Source: JANXUC01 sp043782485 (GTDB lineage Bacteria; Acidobacteriota; Terriglobia; Terriglobales; Acidobacteriaceae). From it: 64,000 nucleotides of DNA. The translations under genes and the position numbers were made by a program. The stretch covers positions 4,710-68,709 of the forward strand of contig JAYWAL010000106.1 in NCBI GenBank assembly GCA_043782485.1, in the 5' to 3' direction. The notes beneath the pieces were generated by a model. It worked only from the letters and a program-made list of their open reading frames with translations, was not told the DNA's origin and did not search any database. The stretch's first letter is position 1; the number at the start of each line of letters is the position of its first letter. This document shows positions 25,611-34,801 of this stretch, in pieces.

Positions 25611-25616
25611 TATAAT
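25611..25616 (+). promoter_or_regulatory. Candidate -10 box upstream of accA
   Basis: A perfect TATAAT 65 bases before the first accA ATG. No good -35 element is seen at 16-18 bases, so the call is tentative. Confidence 0.35.
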
Positions 25617-25681
25617 GGGATGCCGGAGCGGTATTTTTGACTCGAGCCGAGGCTGTTGGCTTTCTCGGCTGAGATCAACGA

Positions 25682-26815
25682 ATGAGTTCTTCAATAATGC
25701 TGCAAAACGGCGGAAATATGGATGCTGGCCGGAACCATCCGGCAGTGGCGGCGCAGGAGTTTTTGTTCTCCATGGTGCAAGCCCACTGGAGCGATTTATC
25801 GAGCATCCATGCGAACGGTAACGGGAATGGCAATGGCAACGGGCACGGGATAAAGATGGAATCGGTCAACAAAGCGCAAGATGAACTGGCCCGCATTGAG
25901 CTGCAAATCGGCAAGCTGGAAGCCGTGCCAGGCCAAGATGCCGAAGCGGGACGCATGATGCAGGAACTCCACGGCCGAGTCTCCGCCCTGCGCCGCCAAA
26001 TTGACTCCCAACTCGACGCCTGGCAGCGCACGGAACTCGCCCGCCACCCCCAGCGCCCCTACCTTCTTGACTACATCGAGCGCATTTTCACAGAATGGAG
26101 CGAACTCCACGGCGACCGTAATTTCGCCGACGATCCCGCCATTATCTGCGGTATGGCCCGCTTCCACGGCGAAGAAGTCCTGATTCTTGGCCACCAAAAA
26201 GCTCGCGACACCAAGCAAAAAGTCTACCGAAACTTCGGCATGCCCAACCCTGAGGGCTACCGCAAAGCCTTGCGCGCCATGCAGTTCGCCGCCAAGTTTG
26301 GTCGGCCAATTTTTACTTTTGTGGATACGCCGGGCGCCTATCCCGGAATTGGCGCGGAAGAGCGCGGGCAAGGAGAAGCCATCGCCAGAAATCTGCGCGA
26401 GATGGCCAAACTTCGCGTCCCCATCGTCACCACCATCACCGGCGAAGGTGGCAGCGGCGGAGCCTTAGCGATCGCGGCGGCGGACCGAGTCCTGATGATG
26501 GAAAACTCTATCTACTCCGTAATTTCCCCGGAAGGCTGCGCCTCCATCATGTGGCGCGACCCCAGCAAGCGCGACGTCGCTGCCCAGGCCATGCGCATCA
26601 CGGCAAAAGATTTGCAGGAAATGCAGTGTATTGACGGCATCATCGAGGAACCCGAGGGTGGTGCCCACCGCGACCACGAAGCCGCAGCTGCTGGCCTCGA
26701 CGCCGCCTTGCAAAAGCACTACGGTGACCTGAAGCAGCTTTCCGTCGCCGACCTAGTCGAACAGCGCTATCAGAAGTTCCGCAAAATGGGCCAGTTCTAC
26801 CGCGTCGAAGGCTAG
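25682..26815 (+). CDS. accA: AccA, acetyl-CoA carboxylase carboxyltransferase subunit alpha
   Basis: 377 residues, about 50-60 longer than typical AccA. The family core starts near ESVNKAQDELARIELQIGKLE (about residue 60) and includes RPYLLDYIERIFTEWSELHGDR, FTFVDTPGAYPGIGAEERGQGEAIA and GEGGSGGALAIAAADRVLMMENSIYSVISPEGCASIMW. The preceding extension contains an Asn-Gly repeat (HANGNGNGNGNGHG) encoded by an imperfect GGNAAY tandem at about 25813-25848. The true start may instead be ATG 25856, just after this repeat. The subunit transfers carboxyl from biotin to acetyl-CoA with AccD, which is not nearby. Confidence 0.92.
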   Translation: MSSSIMLQNGGNMDAGRNHPAVAAQEFLFSMVQAHWSDLSSIHANGNGNGNGNGHGIKMESVNKAQDELARIELQIGKLEAVPGQDAEAGRMMQELHGRVSALRRQIDSQLDAWQRTELARHPQRPYLLDYIERIFTEWSELHGDRNFADDPAIICGMARFHGEEVLILGHQKARDTKQKVYRNFGMPNPEGYRKALRAMQFAAKFGRPIFTFVDTPGAYPGIGAEERGQGEAIARNLREMAKLRVPIVTTITGEGGSGGALAIAAADRVLMMENSIYSVISPEGCASIMWRDPSKRDVAAQAMRITAKDLQEMQCIDGIIEEPEGGAHRDHEAAAAGLDAALQKHYGDLKQLSVADLVEQRYQKFRKMGQFYRVEG

Positions 26816-26838
26816 CCGATCAATCTCTGGAACAGTTT

Positions 26839-26868
26839 GTCATTCTGACCAACGGGAGAAATCTGCTT
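26839..26868. repeat. Dispersed GTCATTCTGA-type repeat
   Basis: GTCATTCTGACC followed by a purine-rich stretch and AATCTGCTT lies in the gap between convergent accA and the XdhC-like gene. It is a diverged member of the repeat family noted at 415-445. Confidence 0.4.
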
Positions 26869-27693
26869 TTAATCCCGAACCGCATCCGTCCGCCGCATAA
26901 ACCAGCTCATGTGTGGCAACTTGCTCTCACTCCCACGCCGCACCGCAATCATCTCGGCGCACACCGCTACGCCAATTTCCTCCGGAGTCATCGCGCCAAT
27001 ATCCAACCCGATCGGCGCGTACACCCGCTCAAACAGCTCCGCAGACAAGCCTTCCGCCAGGAGCTCCTCATGTATGGTGACGATCTTCCGCTTCGACCCA
27101 ATCATCCCCACATACCTCGCGCCGGTCTGCACGGCCCAGCGCAGCACCTTCATGTCGTCCTTGTGCCCACGCGTCACAATCACAATGTACGAAGACGAAT
27201 TCGGCACAATCCTCGTCATGGCAGCGGGAAACTCCTCCACCACGACCTCAGCTCCAGGAAACCGCTCGGCACTCGCATAAGCCGCTCGATCATCCACTAC
27301 GCACGCCTGAAATCCTGCAATATTGGCGATCTTGTAAATGTTCTGCGCCACGTGGCCCGCCCCAAACAGATAAAGCATAGCTAGAGGCAACACCGGCTCC
27401 ACGAAAATCTCCACCGATCCTCCGCACACCAGCCCGGTATCCAGCTTGGGATCGTGATTCAAGTTAAACTTCAAGGTGCGGGGCTTCTCTTCGTCCATCA
27501 CTTCCTTCGCCACCTGCCACACTTCCCCCTCGACGCACCCGCCGCCAATTGTCCCTGCAATCGACCCGTCATCGCGGACCAGCATCTTGGCGGTCCTGTA
27601 CGACGGCACCGACCCTTGCACGCCCACGATCGTGGCCACGGCTCCGCGCCGCCCTTCGCGGCGCAGCTTAACGATCTCTTCGTAGATATCCAT
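26869..27693 (-). CDS. XdhC/CoxI family protein
   Basis: 274 residues from ATG 27693 (MDIYEEIVKLRREGRRGAVATIV). The N-terminal XdhC domain has GSVPSYRTAKMLVRDDGSIAGTIGGGCVE; the C-terminal Rossmann-like domain has LYLFGAGHVAQNI and YVGMIGSKRK. Family members help insert sulfurated molybdenum cofactor into xanthine dehydrogenase-type enzymes. No molybdoenzyme gene is adjacent, so its client must be elsewhere. Confidence 0.85.
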   Translation of the reverse strand: MDIYEEIVKLRREGRRGAVATIVGVQGSVPSYRTAKMLVRDDGSIAGTIGGGCVEGEVWQVAKEVMDEEKPRTLKFNLNHDPKLDTGLVCGGSVEIFVEPVLPLAMLYLFGAGHVAQNIYKIANIAGFQACVVDDRAAYASAERFPGAEVVVEEFPAAMTRIVPNSSSYIVIVTRGHKDDMKVLRWAVQTGARYVGMIGSKRKIVTIHEELLAEGLSAELFERVYAPIGLDIGAMTPEEIGVAVCAEMIAVRRGSESKLPHMSWFMRRTDAVRD

Positions 27694-27768
27694 TCTTAGT
27701 TTCGCACCGCGACCCAATTATCCAGCCCTCCGAAATCCAAGTCAAACCGTGCTAGCCTGTAAAACATC

Positions 27769-28791
27769 ATGAAAGCAGTCCGCATCCATCAGTTCGGCGG
27801 TCCCGAAGTCCTGCAATTCGAAGATGTTCCTGACCCCCAGCCGCGCAAGGACCAAGTCCTGATCCGGGTACGAGCCTGCGCCATGAACCACCTCGACCTC
27901 TGGGTCCGCAAAGGTTTACCGGGCATCCGCCTGCCTCACATTCCGGGCAGCGACGTCGCCGGCGAGATCGTCCAAATCGGCGACGACGTGAAGGGTTTCC
28001 AAATAGGCCAGCGCGTCCTCTTGGCCCCGATGCACTTTTGCGGACAGTGCCCAGCCTGCGCCGACGGCCGCCAGAACGAGTGCCCCCAATTCACCGTCAT
28101 CGGCAACGCCGTCGATGGCGGCAACTGCGAACTGATCGCCGCCTCCCCGATCAGCGTCGTCCCCATCCCCGACCACCTCGACTTCCCGCGAGCCGCCAGC
28201 GTTCCGCTGGTCTTCACCACCGCATGGCACATGCTCGTGAGCCGCGCCAAAATCTGTCCGGGACAAACCGTTCTGATCCTTGGAGCGAGTTCCGGAGTCG
28301 GCATCGCCGCTATCCAGATTGCCAAGCTATTCCACGCGCGTGTCATCGCCACCGCCGGCAGCGAACAGAAACTCGCTCAAGCCCTGGAACTCGGCGCGGA
28401 CCACGTCATCGACCACTACAAACAAAAGATCTCCGCCGAAGTCCGCCGCCTCACCAGGAATGTCGGCGTCGATATTGCCGTCGAGCACGTCGGAGCCGCC
28501 ACCTGGGACGAAAGCGTGCGCTCACTCAAGCCGAGCGGCACGCTGGTAACCTGCGGCGCTACCACCGGCTCGGACGCCAAAATTGACCTCGTCTTCCTCT
28601 TCGCGCGCCAGCTCTCCATCCTTGGTTCCTATATGGGAACGATGGGTGAGACGCACGAAGTCCTAGGCCACGTCTACGCCGGACGGCTCAAGCCTGTGGT
28701 TGATCGTTCGTTCCCCCTGTCCGAAATCCGCGCTGCCCATGAATACCTAGCTAACAGCCAGCAGTTTGGCAAGGTGGTTCTGATTCCGTAA
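27769..28791 (+). CDS. Zinc-type alcohol dehydrogenase / quinone oxidoreductase
   Basis: 340 residues, medium-chain dehydrogenase family. The GroES-like N-terminal domain carries the structural zinc motif CGQCPACADGRQNEC; GQTVLILGASSGVGIAAIQIA is the NADP-binding Rossmann fold. The substrate is not evident. It is divergent from the XdhC gene and convergent with the 6-phosphogluconolactonase gene. Confidence 0.85.
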   Translation: MKAVRIHQFGGPEVLQFEDVPDPQPRKDQVLIRVRACAMNHLDLWVRKGLPGIRLPHIPGSDVAGEIVQIGDDVKGFQIGQRVLLAPMHFCGQCPACADGRQNECPQFTVIGNAVDGGNCELIAASPISVVPIPDHLDFPRAASVPLVFTTAWHMLVSRAKICPGQTVLILGASSGVGIAAIQIAKLFHARVIATAGSEQKLAQALELGADHVIDHYKQKISAEVRRLTRNVGVDIAVEHVGAATWDESVRSLKPSGTLVTCGATTGSDAKIDLVFLFARQLSILGSYMGTMGETHEVLGHVYAGRLKPVVDRSFPLSEIRAAHEYLANSQQFGKVVLIP

Positions 28792-28836
28792 CTGCGGATA
28801 CGCCGCGCGAGGCAGGGGAACGAGCCTCGCGACTCG

Positions 28837-29574
28837 CTACTTCATTGGCCCTGCGGCCGCCTGATCCACAAGCCAAATCAAGCTCCCATTGGTCGGCTGA
28901 ACGCCTTGGGCAGGATAGTTCTCGGGATCGGGCTTGCCTTGCAGAACCTGCAGCAGCGATTCCTGTTTCTCCTCCCCGGTTGCCATGAACAGAACAGCGG
29001 CGGCGTGGTTCAAAACGGGGTAGGTAAGGGTAATCCGCCAGGTTTTGGACTTCTCCACCCAGTTCGCGGCCACTAGGCGCTCATCCTCGTGCAGGGCCGC
29101 CGTGCCGGGAAACAGCGAAGCGGTGTGGCCATCCGGGCCCATACCCAGCAGAATTAAATCGAAACGGGGTAGCTCTCCATCTTTCAGCTGGAAGAACTGG
29201 CGCAAGGTCTGCTCGTAGGACTGAGCGGCGGTGTCGGCATCGGGGATTTCCGCGGGAACACGGAAAATATTTCCCTTGGGAATCGGGGCTTGGGAAAACA
29301 ACGACTCGCTGGCCATCCTGAAATTGCTGTCGGGATGGTCGGGTGCAACGTGGCGTTCATCACTAAAAAAGAACTTAATTTTGTCCCAGGGCGCATCGGA
29401 TTGCGTCGCCAGCAACGCGTACAGGCTTCGAGGGGTGGAACCGCCCGACAAGGCCACAGTGAAGCGGCCGCTACCCTGAATTGCCGCGCGGGCGCGTTGC
29501 AGGAACTCGATCGCCGCAGCGGCAAACACGGCAGGCGGGTCAGTTAATACTCGAACAACAGGTCCGATGGGCAT
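28837..29574 (-). CDS. pgl: 6-phosphogluconolactonase
   Basis: 245 residues of the DevB/SOL type. Conserved blocks are TVALSGGSTPRSLYALLA, FFSDERHVAPDHPDSNFRMA and LLGMGPDGHTASLFPGT. It hydrolyses 6-phosphogluconolactone in the oxidative pentose phosphate pathway, a source of NADPH. Neither zwf nor gnd is adjacent. Its start faces the divergent bshA gene. Confidence 0.9.
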   Translation of the reverse strand: MPIGPVVRVLTDPPAVFAAAAIEFLQRARAAIQGSGRFTVALSGGSTPRSLYALLATQSDAPWDKIKFFFSDERHVAPDHPDSNFRMASESLFSQAPIPKGNIFRVPAEIPDADTAAQSYEQTLRQFFQLKDGELPRFDLILLGMGPDGHTASLFPGTAALHEDERLVAANWVEKSKTWRITLTYPVLNHAAAVLFMATGEEKQESLLQVLQGKPDPENYPAQGVQPTNGSLIWLVDQAAAGPMK

Positions 29575-29725
29575 TGGAGTTCTTAAGACATTGCAGAGTT
29601 CAAAATAGCAGAGAGTGGGCGGGATTGCACAACGAGTGCGGCTAGATCCAGAGCAAGGCCGACAATCTGAATCCTCAAGCGCGTATTCAGCATCTCATGC
29701 GAGACTTGCCCAAAGGCCTTCCACG

Positions 29726-30868
29726 ATGAAGATTGGCATTACTTGTTACCCGACGTACGGCGGAAGCGGTGTAGTGGCGACCGAGCTGGGCCTGGAATTG
29801 GCGCAGCGGGGCCACGAAGTGCATTTTATTTCCTACGCGCAGCCGATTCGCCTGATGACGCCGCAGCCCAACATTCACTATCACGAAGTGGAAGTCTCGC
29901 GGTATCCGCTGTTTGAGTACCCGCCCTATGATTTGGCTTTGGCCACGCGAATGGCAGAAGTGGCGGAACTTTACGATCTAGACTTGCTGCATGTGCACTA
30001 CGCGATTCCGCACTCTGTGAGCGCGCTGCTGGCGCGCCAGATGCTGGCCGCGGCGCCCAGAAAACGCAAGCTGCCGTTTGTGACGACGCTACACGGGACC
30101 GACATCACGTTGGTGGGATTAGACCGGTCGTATTTGCCGATCACACGGTATTCCATTGAGCAGAGTGACGGAGTCACCGCGATTTCGAAGTATTTAAAAG
30201 AGCGCACGCACAGCGTGTTCGACATTAAGAACTCGATTGAAGTCATCTATAACTTTGTCAACTGCGATCTCTACACGCGCGATTCGAAGACGGCGGAGCA
30301 GCGTCTGGAGTATGCCGAGCCGGGGGAGAAAATCCTGGTGCATCTTTCGAACTTTCGTCCCGTGAAGCGGTTGACGGATGTGATCGAGATCTTTGACCTG
30401 GTGCGCCAACAAGTGCCCAGCAAGCTGCTGCTGATTGGAGATGGGCCGGACCGCTCACAGGCAGAGTGGCTCGCTGTGCAGAAGGGCCTGCATGATCGCG
30501 TGATCTTCCTCGGGAAACAGGATCGAGTGCGGGAGAAGCTGGCTCTGGCTGATGTAATGCTTCTGCCGAGTGAATTGGAATCGTTCGGCTTGGCTGCGCT
30601 GGAGGCGATGGCATGCGAAGTTGTGCCGATCACCACGCGCGTGGGCGGCTTGCCGGAAGTGGTGGACCACGGCAAGACGGGATTCCTTTCCAGCGTGGGC
30701 GATGTGAAAGATATGGCCAGCCACGCCATTGACCTGCTCAAGAATCCTGATTTGCTGCATACCATGGCGACAGCGGCGCGCGAAGTTGCGCTGACGCGCT
30801 TCTGCTCCAGCGCGATCATTCCGCAATATGAAGAGTTCTATCGTCGCGTACTGGAGAAGGCTTCCTGA
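29726..30868 (+). CDS. bshA: BshA, N-acetyl-alpha-D-glucosaminyl L-malate synthase
   Basis: 380 residues from ATG 29726 (MKIGITCYPTYGGSG); the open frame extends upstream without a ribosome site. It is a GT4 glycosyltransferase with the BshA-specific YPTYGGSGVVATELG, FISYAQPIRL, HVHYAIPHS and the C-terminal E-x7-E donor site near SELESFGLAALEAMA. It joins UDP-GlcNAc to L-malate, the first step of bacillithiol synthesis. Its last 31 bases overlap the end of the convergent histidine kinase gene. Confidence 0.9.
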   Translation: MKIGITCYPTYGGSGVVATELGLELAQRGHEVHFISYAQPIRLMTPQPNIHYHEVEVSRYPLFEYPPYDLALATRMAEVAELYDLDLLHVHYAIPHSVSALLARQMLAAAPRKRKLPFVTTLHGTDITLVGLDRSYLPITRYSIEQSDGVTAISKYLKERTHSVFDIKNSIEVIYNFVNCDLYTRDSKTAEQRLEYAEPGEKILVHLSNFRPVKRLTDVIEIFDLVRQQVPSKLLLIGDGPDRSQAEWLAVQKGLHDRVIFLGKQDRVREKLALADVMLLPSELESFGLAALEAMACEVVPITTRVGGLPEVVDHGKTGFLSSVGDVKDMASHAIDLLKNPDLLHTMATAAREVALTRFCSSAIIPQYEEFYRRVLEKAS

Positions 30869-32199
30869 AGCTGATTGGCGCTATCGGGCTGCATGCGGGG
30901 TAGAACAATCTGGATGATGGTACCCATTTCGGGATGGCTGTTAACGGTAATTCGTGCGGCGTCGTTGTAGAGGACCTTAAGTCGCTCAGCAATATTGGCC
31001 ATGCCGATGCCCGCACCCGCAGGTTGGCCAACCGTCTGGGACTGTTTTGATGCGATCATTCCGACGCCGTCATCTTCCACTTCCAAAGTAATTTGCGAGG
31101 CCGTAAGACGACTGCGAATGCGGATAGTGCCGCCTTCCACCTTGGGCGAAAGGCCGTGCTTGATGCAGTTCTCCACAAGCGGCTGCAACAACATGCTTGG
31201 AACCATCAGGTCGAGCGACGCGGGATCGAGGTTTTTCTCGACTTTGAGTTTTTCCCGGCCGAAACGCACCACTTCAATGTCGAGGTAGTCGTCAATGAAA
31301 GCAAGCTCTTCGCGCAGAGGGACGAAGGATTCCGTATTGCGCATGAGACGGCGAAGAATATTGGCCAGCTTGATGATCATGTCGCGGGCGGTATCGGGAT
31401 CGACGCGCACGAGCGAAGAAACGGAGTTTAAAGTGTTGAAGAGGAAGTGCGGGTTGATCTGATTTTGCAGGGCCTCCATGCGGGCCTGGAGTAAGAGACG
31501 CTCCTGCTCTTCCAGTTTGATTTGGATACGGACGCCGTTCCAGATCTTGAGCCAAGTCCCAATGACGACAATCGGTGTGGTGTAAATCAAAACCTTGAGC
31601 CAGAACGGGCCACCGCGCAGAATAAAGATGGAATGCGGGGCGAAATGTGCGACCTCAGAACGCAGCGCTCGCAAGCCAACAATCGTGACAAAAAAGGCGA
31701 TTTGCCAGTCAAATCGCCGAGGCATAGGCAGATTGCGGCGAACCCAGCGGTAAATGCTGAGGTCAACGAACGGAGAGAAATACCAAATCTCTTCCTGGTC
31801 GGGGGCAAAGGCGCGAAGTTGCCCCGCCACTAGCCCGGCTAGCAGGTTGTACGGGAGGGTGGCCCATTCGCCGTGCATCAAAGCTGGGATCGCCAGTAAC
31901 GCACCGCCCGTGCATCCCGCCACACGGCCCGCAAGAACGGCCAACACCAACGTGGTTTCAAAGGAAAGATCCGCGCCGACAAAGTTGGTGACGGTGCGAA
32001 TCCAAACGCCGACGGTCATGAGAACGCACACCCAAACCATTAGGTCGAGCTTTTGCTGCAAGGTGCGCTCTTCCCGGAAGAGCAAAGACTTGAACCTAAC
32101 CGAACGAATGAGTCCGCTGGACACCGCCGCCGCTACCCCAAGCATGACTAGGAGGTAGATGGAAGTACGAAGAGGCGGATCCGGAATGGGCACAACCAT
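30838..32199 (-). CDS. LytS-type sensor histidine kinase
   Basis: 453 residues from ATG 32199 (MVVPIPDPPLRTS). About six N-terminal membrane helices form a 5TM-LYT-like sensor region. The kinase core has QINPHFLFNTLNSVSSL with the phosphorylated His (PF06580 family), and the ATPase has LQPLVENCIKHGL and AGIGMANIAERLKVLY. Such kinases usually act with a LytTR regulator, which is not next to it. The neighbouring divergent gene encodes a membrane SpoIIE-type phosphatase, only 78 bases away. Confidence 0.88.
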   Translation of the reverse strand: MVVPIPDPPLRTSIYLLVMLGVAAAVSSGLIRSVRFKSLLFREERTLQQKLDLMVWVCVLMTVGVWIRTVTNFVGADLSFETTLVLAVLAGRVAGCTGGALLAIPALMHGEWATLPYNLLAGLVAGQLRAFAPDQEEIWYFSPFVDLSIYRWVRRNLPMPRRFDWQIAFFVTIVGLRALRSEVAHFAPHSIFILRGGPFWLKVLIYTTPIVVIGTWLKIWNGVRIQIKLEEQERLLLQARMEALQNQINPHFLFNTLNSVSSLVRVDPDTARDMIIKLANILRRLMRNTESFVPLREELAFIDDYLDIEVVRFGREKLKVEKNLDPASLDLMVPSMLLQPLVENCIKHGLSPKVEGGTIRIRSRLTASQITLEVEDDGVGMIASKQSQTVGQPAGAGIGMANIAERLKVLYNDAARITVNSHPEMGTIIQIVLPRMQPDSANQLQEAFSSTRR

Positions 32200-32277
32200 G
32201 CGACTAGGGTAGCACTTGCTTCTAGCGTTCGCCCCGCATGGGCCTTCTGCGATACAGTAATCGATCATCGGTACGCT

Positions 32278-33411
32278 ATGCCCACTTGGAAAGAAAAAGC
32301 GCAGACATGGCAGACCATGCCGCGGATCTCAACCGCGTATTTTTTCAGCGGTGTATTTTGCCTGTTCGCATCCATTGTGTTGGTGGGTTCTGGAATGAAC
32401 GCGCGGTCGCAATCGATCGCGGAGATGATTGTCGATATTTTGATTAGTGGTGTTTTTGCCATGGCCTGGGCGTATTGCGGTACACGCCGCCTGTGGTGGG
32501 GGTTCTTTGTGCTGGGCCTGTTGGAGCCCATGGCGTTTAGCTTTGAGATGACGGTGATCGGACCTCGCCCCATCCTTACGGGCGAGGAACTGGCGTCCAA
32601 GCTTCAGCGCAACGGGGTCGTGGAAATTGTTCTGATTGTTGCGGCGTACGTTCTCTTCTTGCTGTTCTTCAACAAGGAAGGCTCGCGGTTTTTCCGCACG
32701 CAGAATGAAGTGCGGCTGGCGGGTGAAATTCACCGGGCGCTAGTTCCTCAGAAGCACCAGACCATCGGAAATATTGAGATCTTCGGAAGTTCAATTCCCA
32801 GCAGCGAAGTGGGCGGCGACTTGTTCGAGATCGTCGAGAGCAATGGCGCCTGGCACGCCTACGTGGCCGACGTCTCCGGCCATGGGGTGGCGGCTGGCAT
32901 TCTGATGTCCATGATCAAAAGCACGGCCAGCATGCAGTTGACCAAACTGAATCGACCACACGAATTGCTGGCGGATATCAACGACGTGATGCTGCCCTTG
33001 ACCTCGACCGCGAACTATCTAACGTTCGCCTATGTTTCGGGGGTGGGTAGTGCTTGTTTGAATTTTGCATTGGCGGGGCACCTGCCGATTCTGCACTATC
33101 AGGCGGCGAGCCGGACGATTGTCGAACACGACGACAAGAACGTTCCTTTGGGGCTGTTCCGGAATCAAACGTTCGCCATGACGCCACTAACGGCGGATGC
33201 GGGCGATTTGTTGGCGGTGATCACGGATGGGTTCACAGAAGTCTTTGATTCGTCGGAGCGGGAGTTTGGCATGGAGCGCTTCAAGTCTCTGTTGCTGGCC
33301 TGCGCGGAGAAACCGCTGCCGGAGATTTACCGCGAGCTGCGTGCGGCGACGCTGGCGTTTGGAGAACAGAGCGACGACCAGACGATGCTGCTGATCCGGC
33401 GGCTGGCTTAA
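32278..33411 (+). CDS. Membrane PP2C/SpoIIE-type serine phosphatase
   Basis: 377 residues. Three or four N-terminal membrane helices precede a linker and the SpoIIE phosphatase domain (about residues 150-377). Metal-binding residues are visible in SEVGGDLFEIVE, VADVSGHGVAAGILMS and LLAVITDGFTEVFD, and QSDDQTMLLIRR closes the domain. These enzymes dephosphorylate anti-sigma-factor antagonists or similar proteins. No STAS or anti-sigma gene is close by. Its start lies back to back with the LytS-like kinase. Confidence 0.88.
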   Translation: MPTWKEKAQTWQTMPRISTAYFFSGVFCLFASIVLVGSGMNARSQSIAEMIVDILISGVFAMAWAYCGTRRLWWGFFVLGLLEPMAFSFEMTVIGPRPILTGEELASKLQRNGVVEIVLIVAAYVLFLLFFNKEGSRFFRTQNEVRLAGEIHRALVPQKHQTIGNIEIFGSSIPSSEVGGDLFEIVESNGAWHAYVADVSGHGVAAGILMSMIKSTASMQLTKLNRPHELLADINDVMLPLTSTANYLTFAYVSGVGSACLNFALAGHLPILHYQAASRTIVEHDDKNVPLGLFRNQTFAMTPLTADAGDLLAVITDGFTEVFDSSEREFGMERFKSLLLACAEKPLPEIYRELRAATLAFGEQSDDQTMLLIRRLA

Positions 33412-33425
33412 CTGGTGCCTTGCAG

Positions 33426-34091
33426 CTAGCGCTTGCTGAGTAGCCTTAGCGCTCGGGAGCGGCTGACATTCAGCACCGCCTTGTCGTCAGCAATCTGCTG
33501 CAAAATGGGCGCGATGGCGGGGAGTTCCTGGAGGTCGTTGCCTTTTTCCATCTCTTCCATCCGCTTGAGATCTTCTTCCAGAGCCAAAGGCTGATAGCGA
33601 TGGAAATATTGCAGATGCCGGGCGAACTCCATGGTTAAGGCAATACTTTGAAATAACTTGGTAAGTTGTTGAATTTCCTGGTGGGTTGAATAATTGTATT
33701 CCGTATGGTGCTGGCGCGCTGCGTCCTGGTAGGAGAGCGTTTTCTTACCTGTATTCGCTTGGCGACCTTTTTTGTAGTCCACATCACGCTCAAAATATTT
33801 TGCCTGCTCCGCCAGCGCGAAGAGCTGAGTCACAGTGGCGCTGGATATGGCGAAGTTATAGGAAAAAGGGTCGCCTTCGGCCTCGGGCGTGAGCTTGCCG
33901 ACCGATTCGTAGGACGCCTGTCCGCTCCGGGTTACCTGGAGCGAGTAGTGGGAGGGGGCGGACAAGGGAAAATCCTGGGTGAAACCGATGACCGGCTCCG
34001 CGAAGGCAGTTTGGGAGGCGATCTGGGGCGCTTGGGAGACGGCGGCGACCGCAACCAGTAAAACAAGGACGGCTGTGGCTAGGCGCGCCAT
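33426..34091 (-). CDS. Secreted protein of unknown function
   Basis: 221 residues from ATG 34091, which shares the A of the ruvC stop (TAATG). A signal peptide (MARLATAVLVLLVAVAAVSQA) is followed by a beta-rich segment (HYSLQVTRSGQASYESVG) and a helical C-terminal half rich in Glu, Lys and Gln. I recognise no named family. Translational coupling to ruvC looks conserved in style, but a functional link is not apparent. Confidence 0.6.
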   Translation of the reverse strand: MARLATAVLVLLVAVAAVSQAPQIASQTAFAEPVIGFTQDFPLSAPSHYSLQVTRSGQASYESVGKLTPEAEGDPFSYNFAISSATVTQLFALAEQAKYFERDVDYKKGRQANTGKKTLSYQDAARQHHTEYNYSTHQEIQQLTKLFQSIALTMEFARHLQYFHRYQPLALEEDLKRMEEMEKGNDLQELPAIAPILQQIADDKAVLNVSRSRALRLLSKR

Positions 34092-34597
34092 TAACGGGCG
34101 GTGAGCGCCTGCTGGCGGCGCAACGATGCCGCCGTGTGCAGGTGGCAAATGGCGATGGCTAAGGCGTCAGCGGCGTCTGGCGAGTCGGGCGGGGCATCCA
34201 GGCTGAGCAGGCGGGTAATCATGTGTTGTACTTGCAGCTTATCGGCGCGGCCGTAGCCAACCACGGCCGACTTGATGGAAAGCGGGGCGTATTCGGCAAC
34301 GGAGAGGCCTGCGGAGGAGGCTGCCAGCATGGCCACGCCGCGGACGTGGCCGAGCTTGAGAGCGGATTTTACGTTGACGGCGAAGAACACGTCTTCGATG
34401 GCCACTTCTTCGGGCTGGTCGCGCTCGATGACCGCTTGAAGGCCCTGGAAGATTTTGTTCAGGCGGTCGGCGATGGGGGTGCTGGTGGTGTTGTGGATGG
34501 CACCGACGGCGATGCAGTGGAGTTTGCCGGAGCGGTCGAGTTCGACTACCCCGTAGCCGGTGTGTTGGGAGCCGCAGTCGATGCCGAGAACGCGCAT
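34091..34597 (-). CDS. ruvC: RuvC, Holliday junction resolvase
   Basis: 168 residues from ATG 34597 (MRVLGIDCGSQHTGYGVV); the longer frame up to 34750 runs through a dispersed repeat. The RNase H-like catalytic acids are in GIDCGS, AIEDVFFAVN and PDSPDAADALAIA. SIKSAVVGYGRADKLQVQHMI is the DNA-binding region. It cleaves four-way junctions together with RuvAB, which is not in the window. Confidence 0.95.
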   Translation of the reverse strand: MRVLGIDCGSQHTGYGVVELDRSGKLHCIAVGAIHNTTSTPIADRLNKIFQGLQAVIERDQPEEVAIEDVFFAVNVKSALKLGHVRGVAMLAASSAGLSVAEYAPLSIKSAVVGYGRADKLQVQHMITRLLSLDAPPDSPDAADALAIAICHLHTAASLRRQQALTAR

Positions 34598-34680
34598 TGG
34601 TTGAAGTCTAGGGAAAATTGGAGGGGTGTACAAGTCTCTTGATAGGGACGGCATCCGGTCTAGCCGGGAGTTATGGTGGG

Positions 34681-34745
34681 GCAGGGGTCCTTCAACTACG
34701 TTTGCCCCGCGGTTTGCGCAGGGCAAACTTCGCTCAGGATGACAA
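34681..34745. repeat. Dispersed repeat upstream of ruvC
   Basis: This stretch contains the two-part repeat GTCCTTCAACTACGTTTG ... GGGCAAACTTCGCTCAGGATGACA. Read on the minus strand it gives the TGTCATCCTGAGCG signature seen at 57355 and elsewhere. It lies in the 5' region of ruvC. Confidence 0.55.
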
Positions 34746-34762
34746 ATCAAAACAAATTCAAA

Positions 34763-34800
34763 ACCAAGACCTCGCAGGCGAGGGTGCTCGCGCTACACGA
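34763..34800. repeat. Dispersed GGCGAGGGTGCTCGCGCT repeat
   Basis: AACCAAGACCTCGCAGGCGAGGGTGC... at the 3' end of the permease-amidohydrolase gene closely matches 63541-63580, where AACCAGACGTCGCGGGCGAGGGTGCCC precedes the ATP-grasp-like gene. Both copies are intergenic. Confidence 0.5.
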
Positions 34801-34801
34801 G

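Noticed and set aside
34598..34750. N-terminal extension of RuvC
   Set aside because: The added residues come from the repeat (HPERSLPCA...); RuvC family proteins start at MRVLGIDCG.
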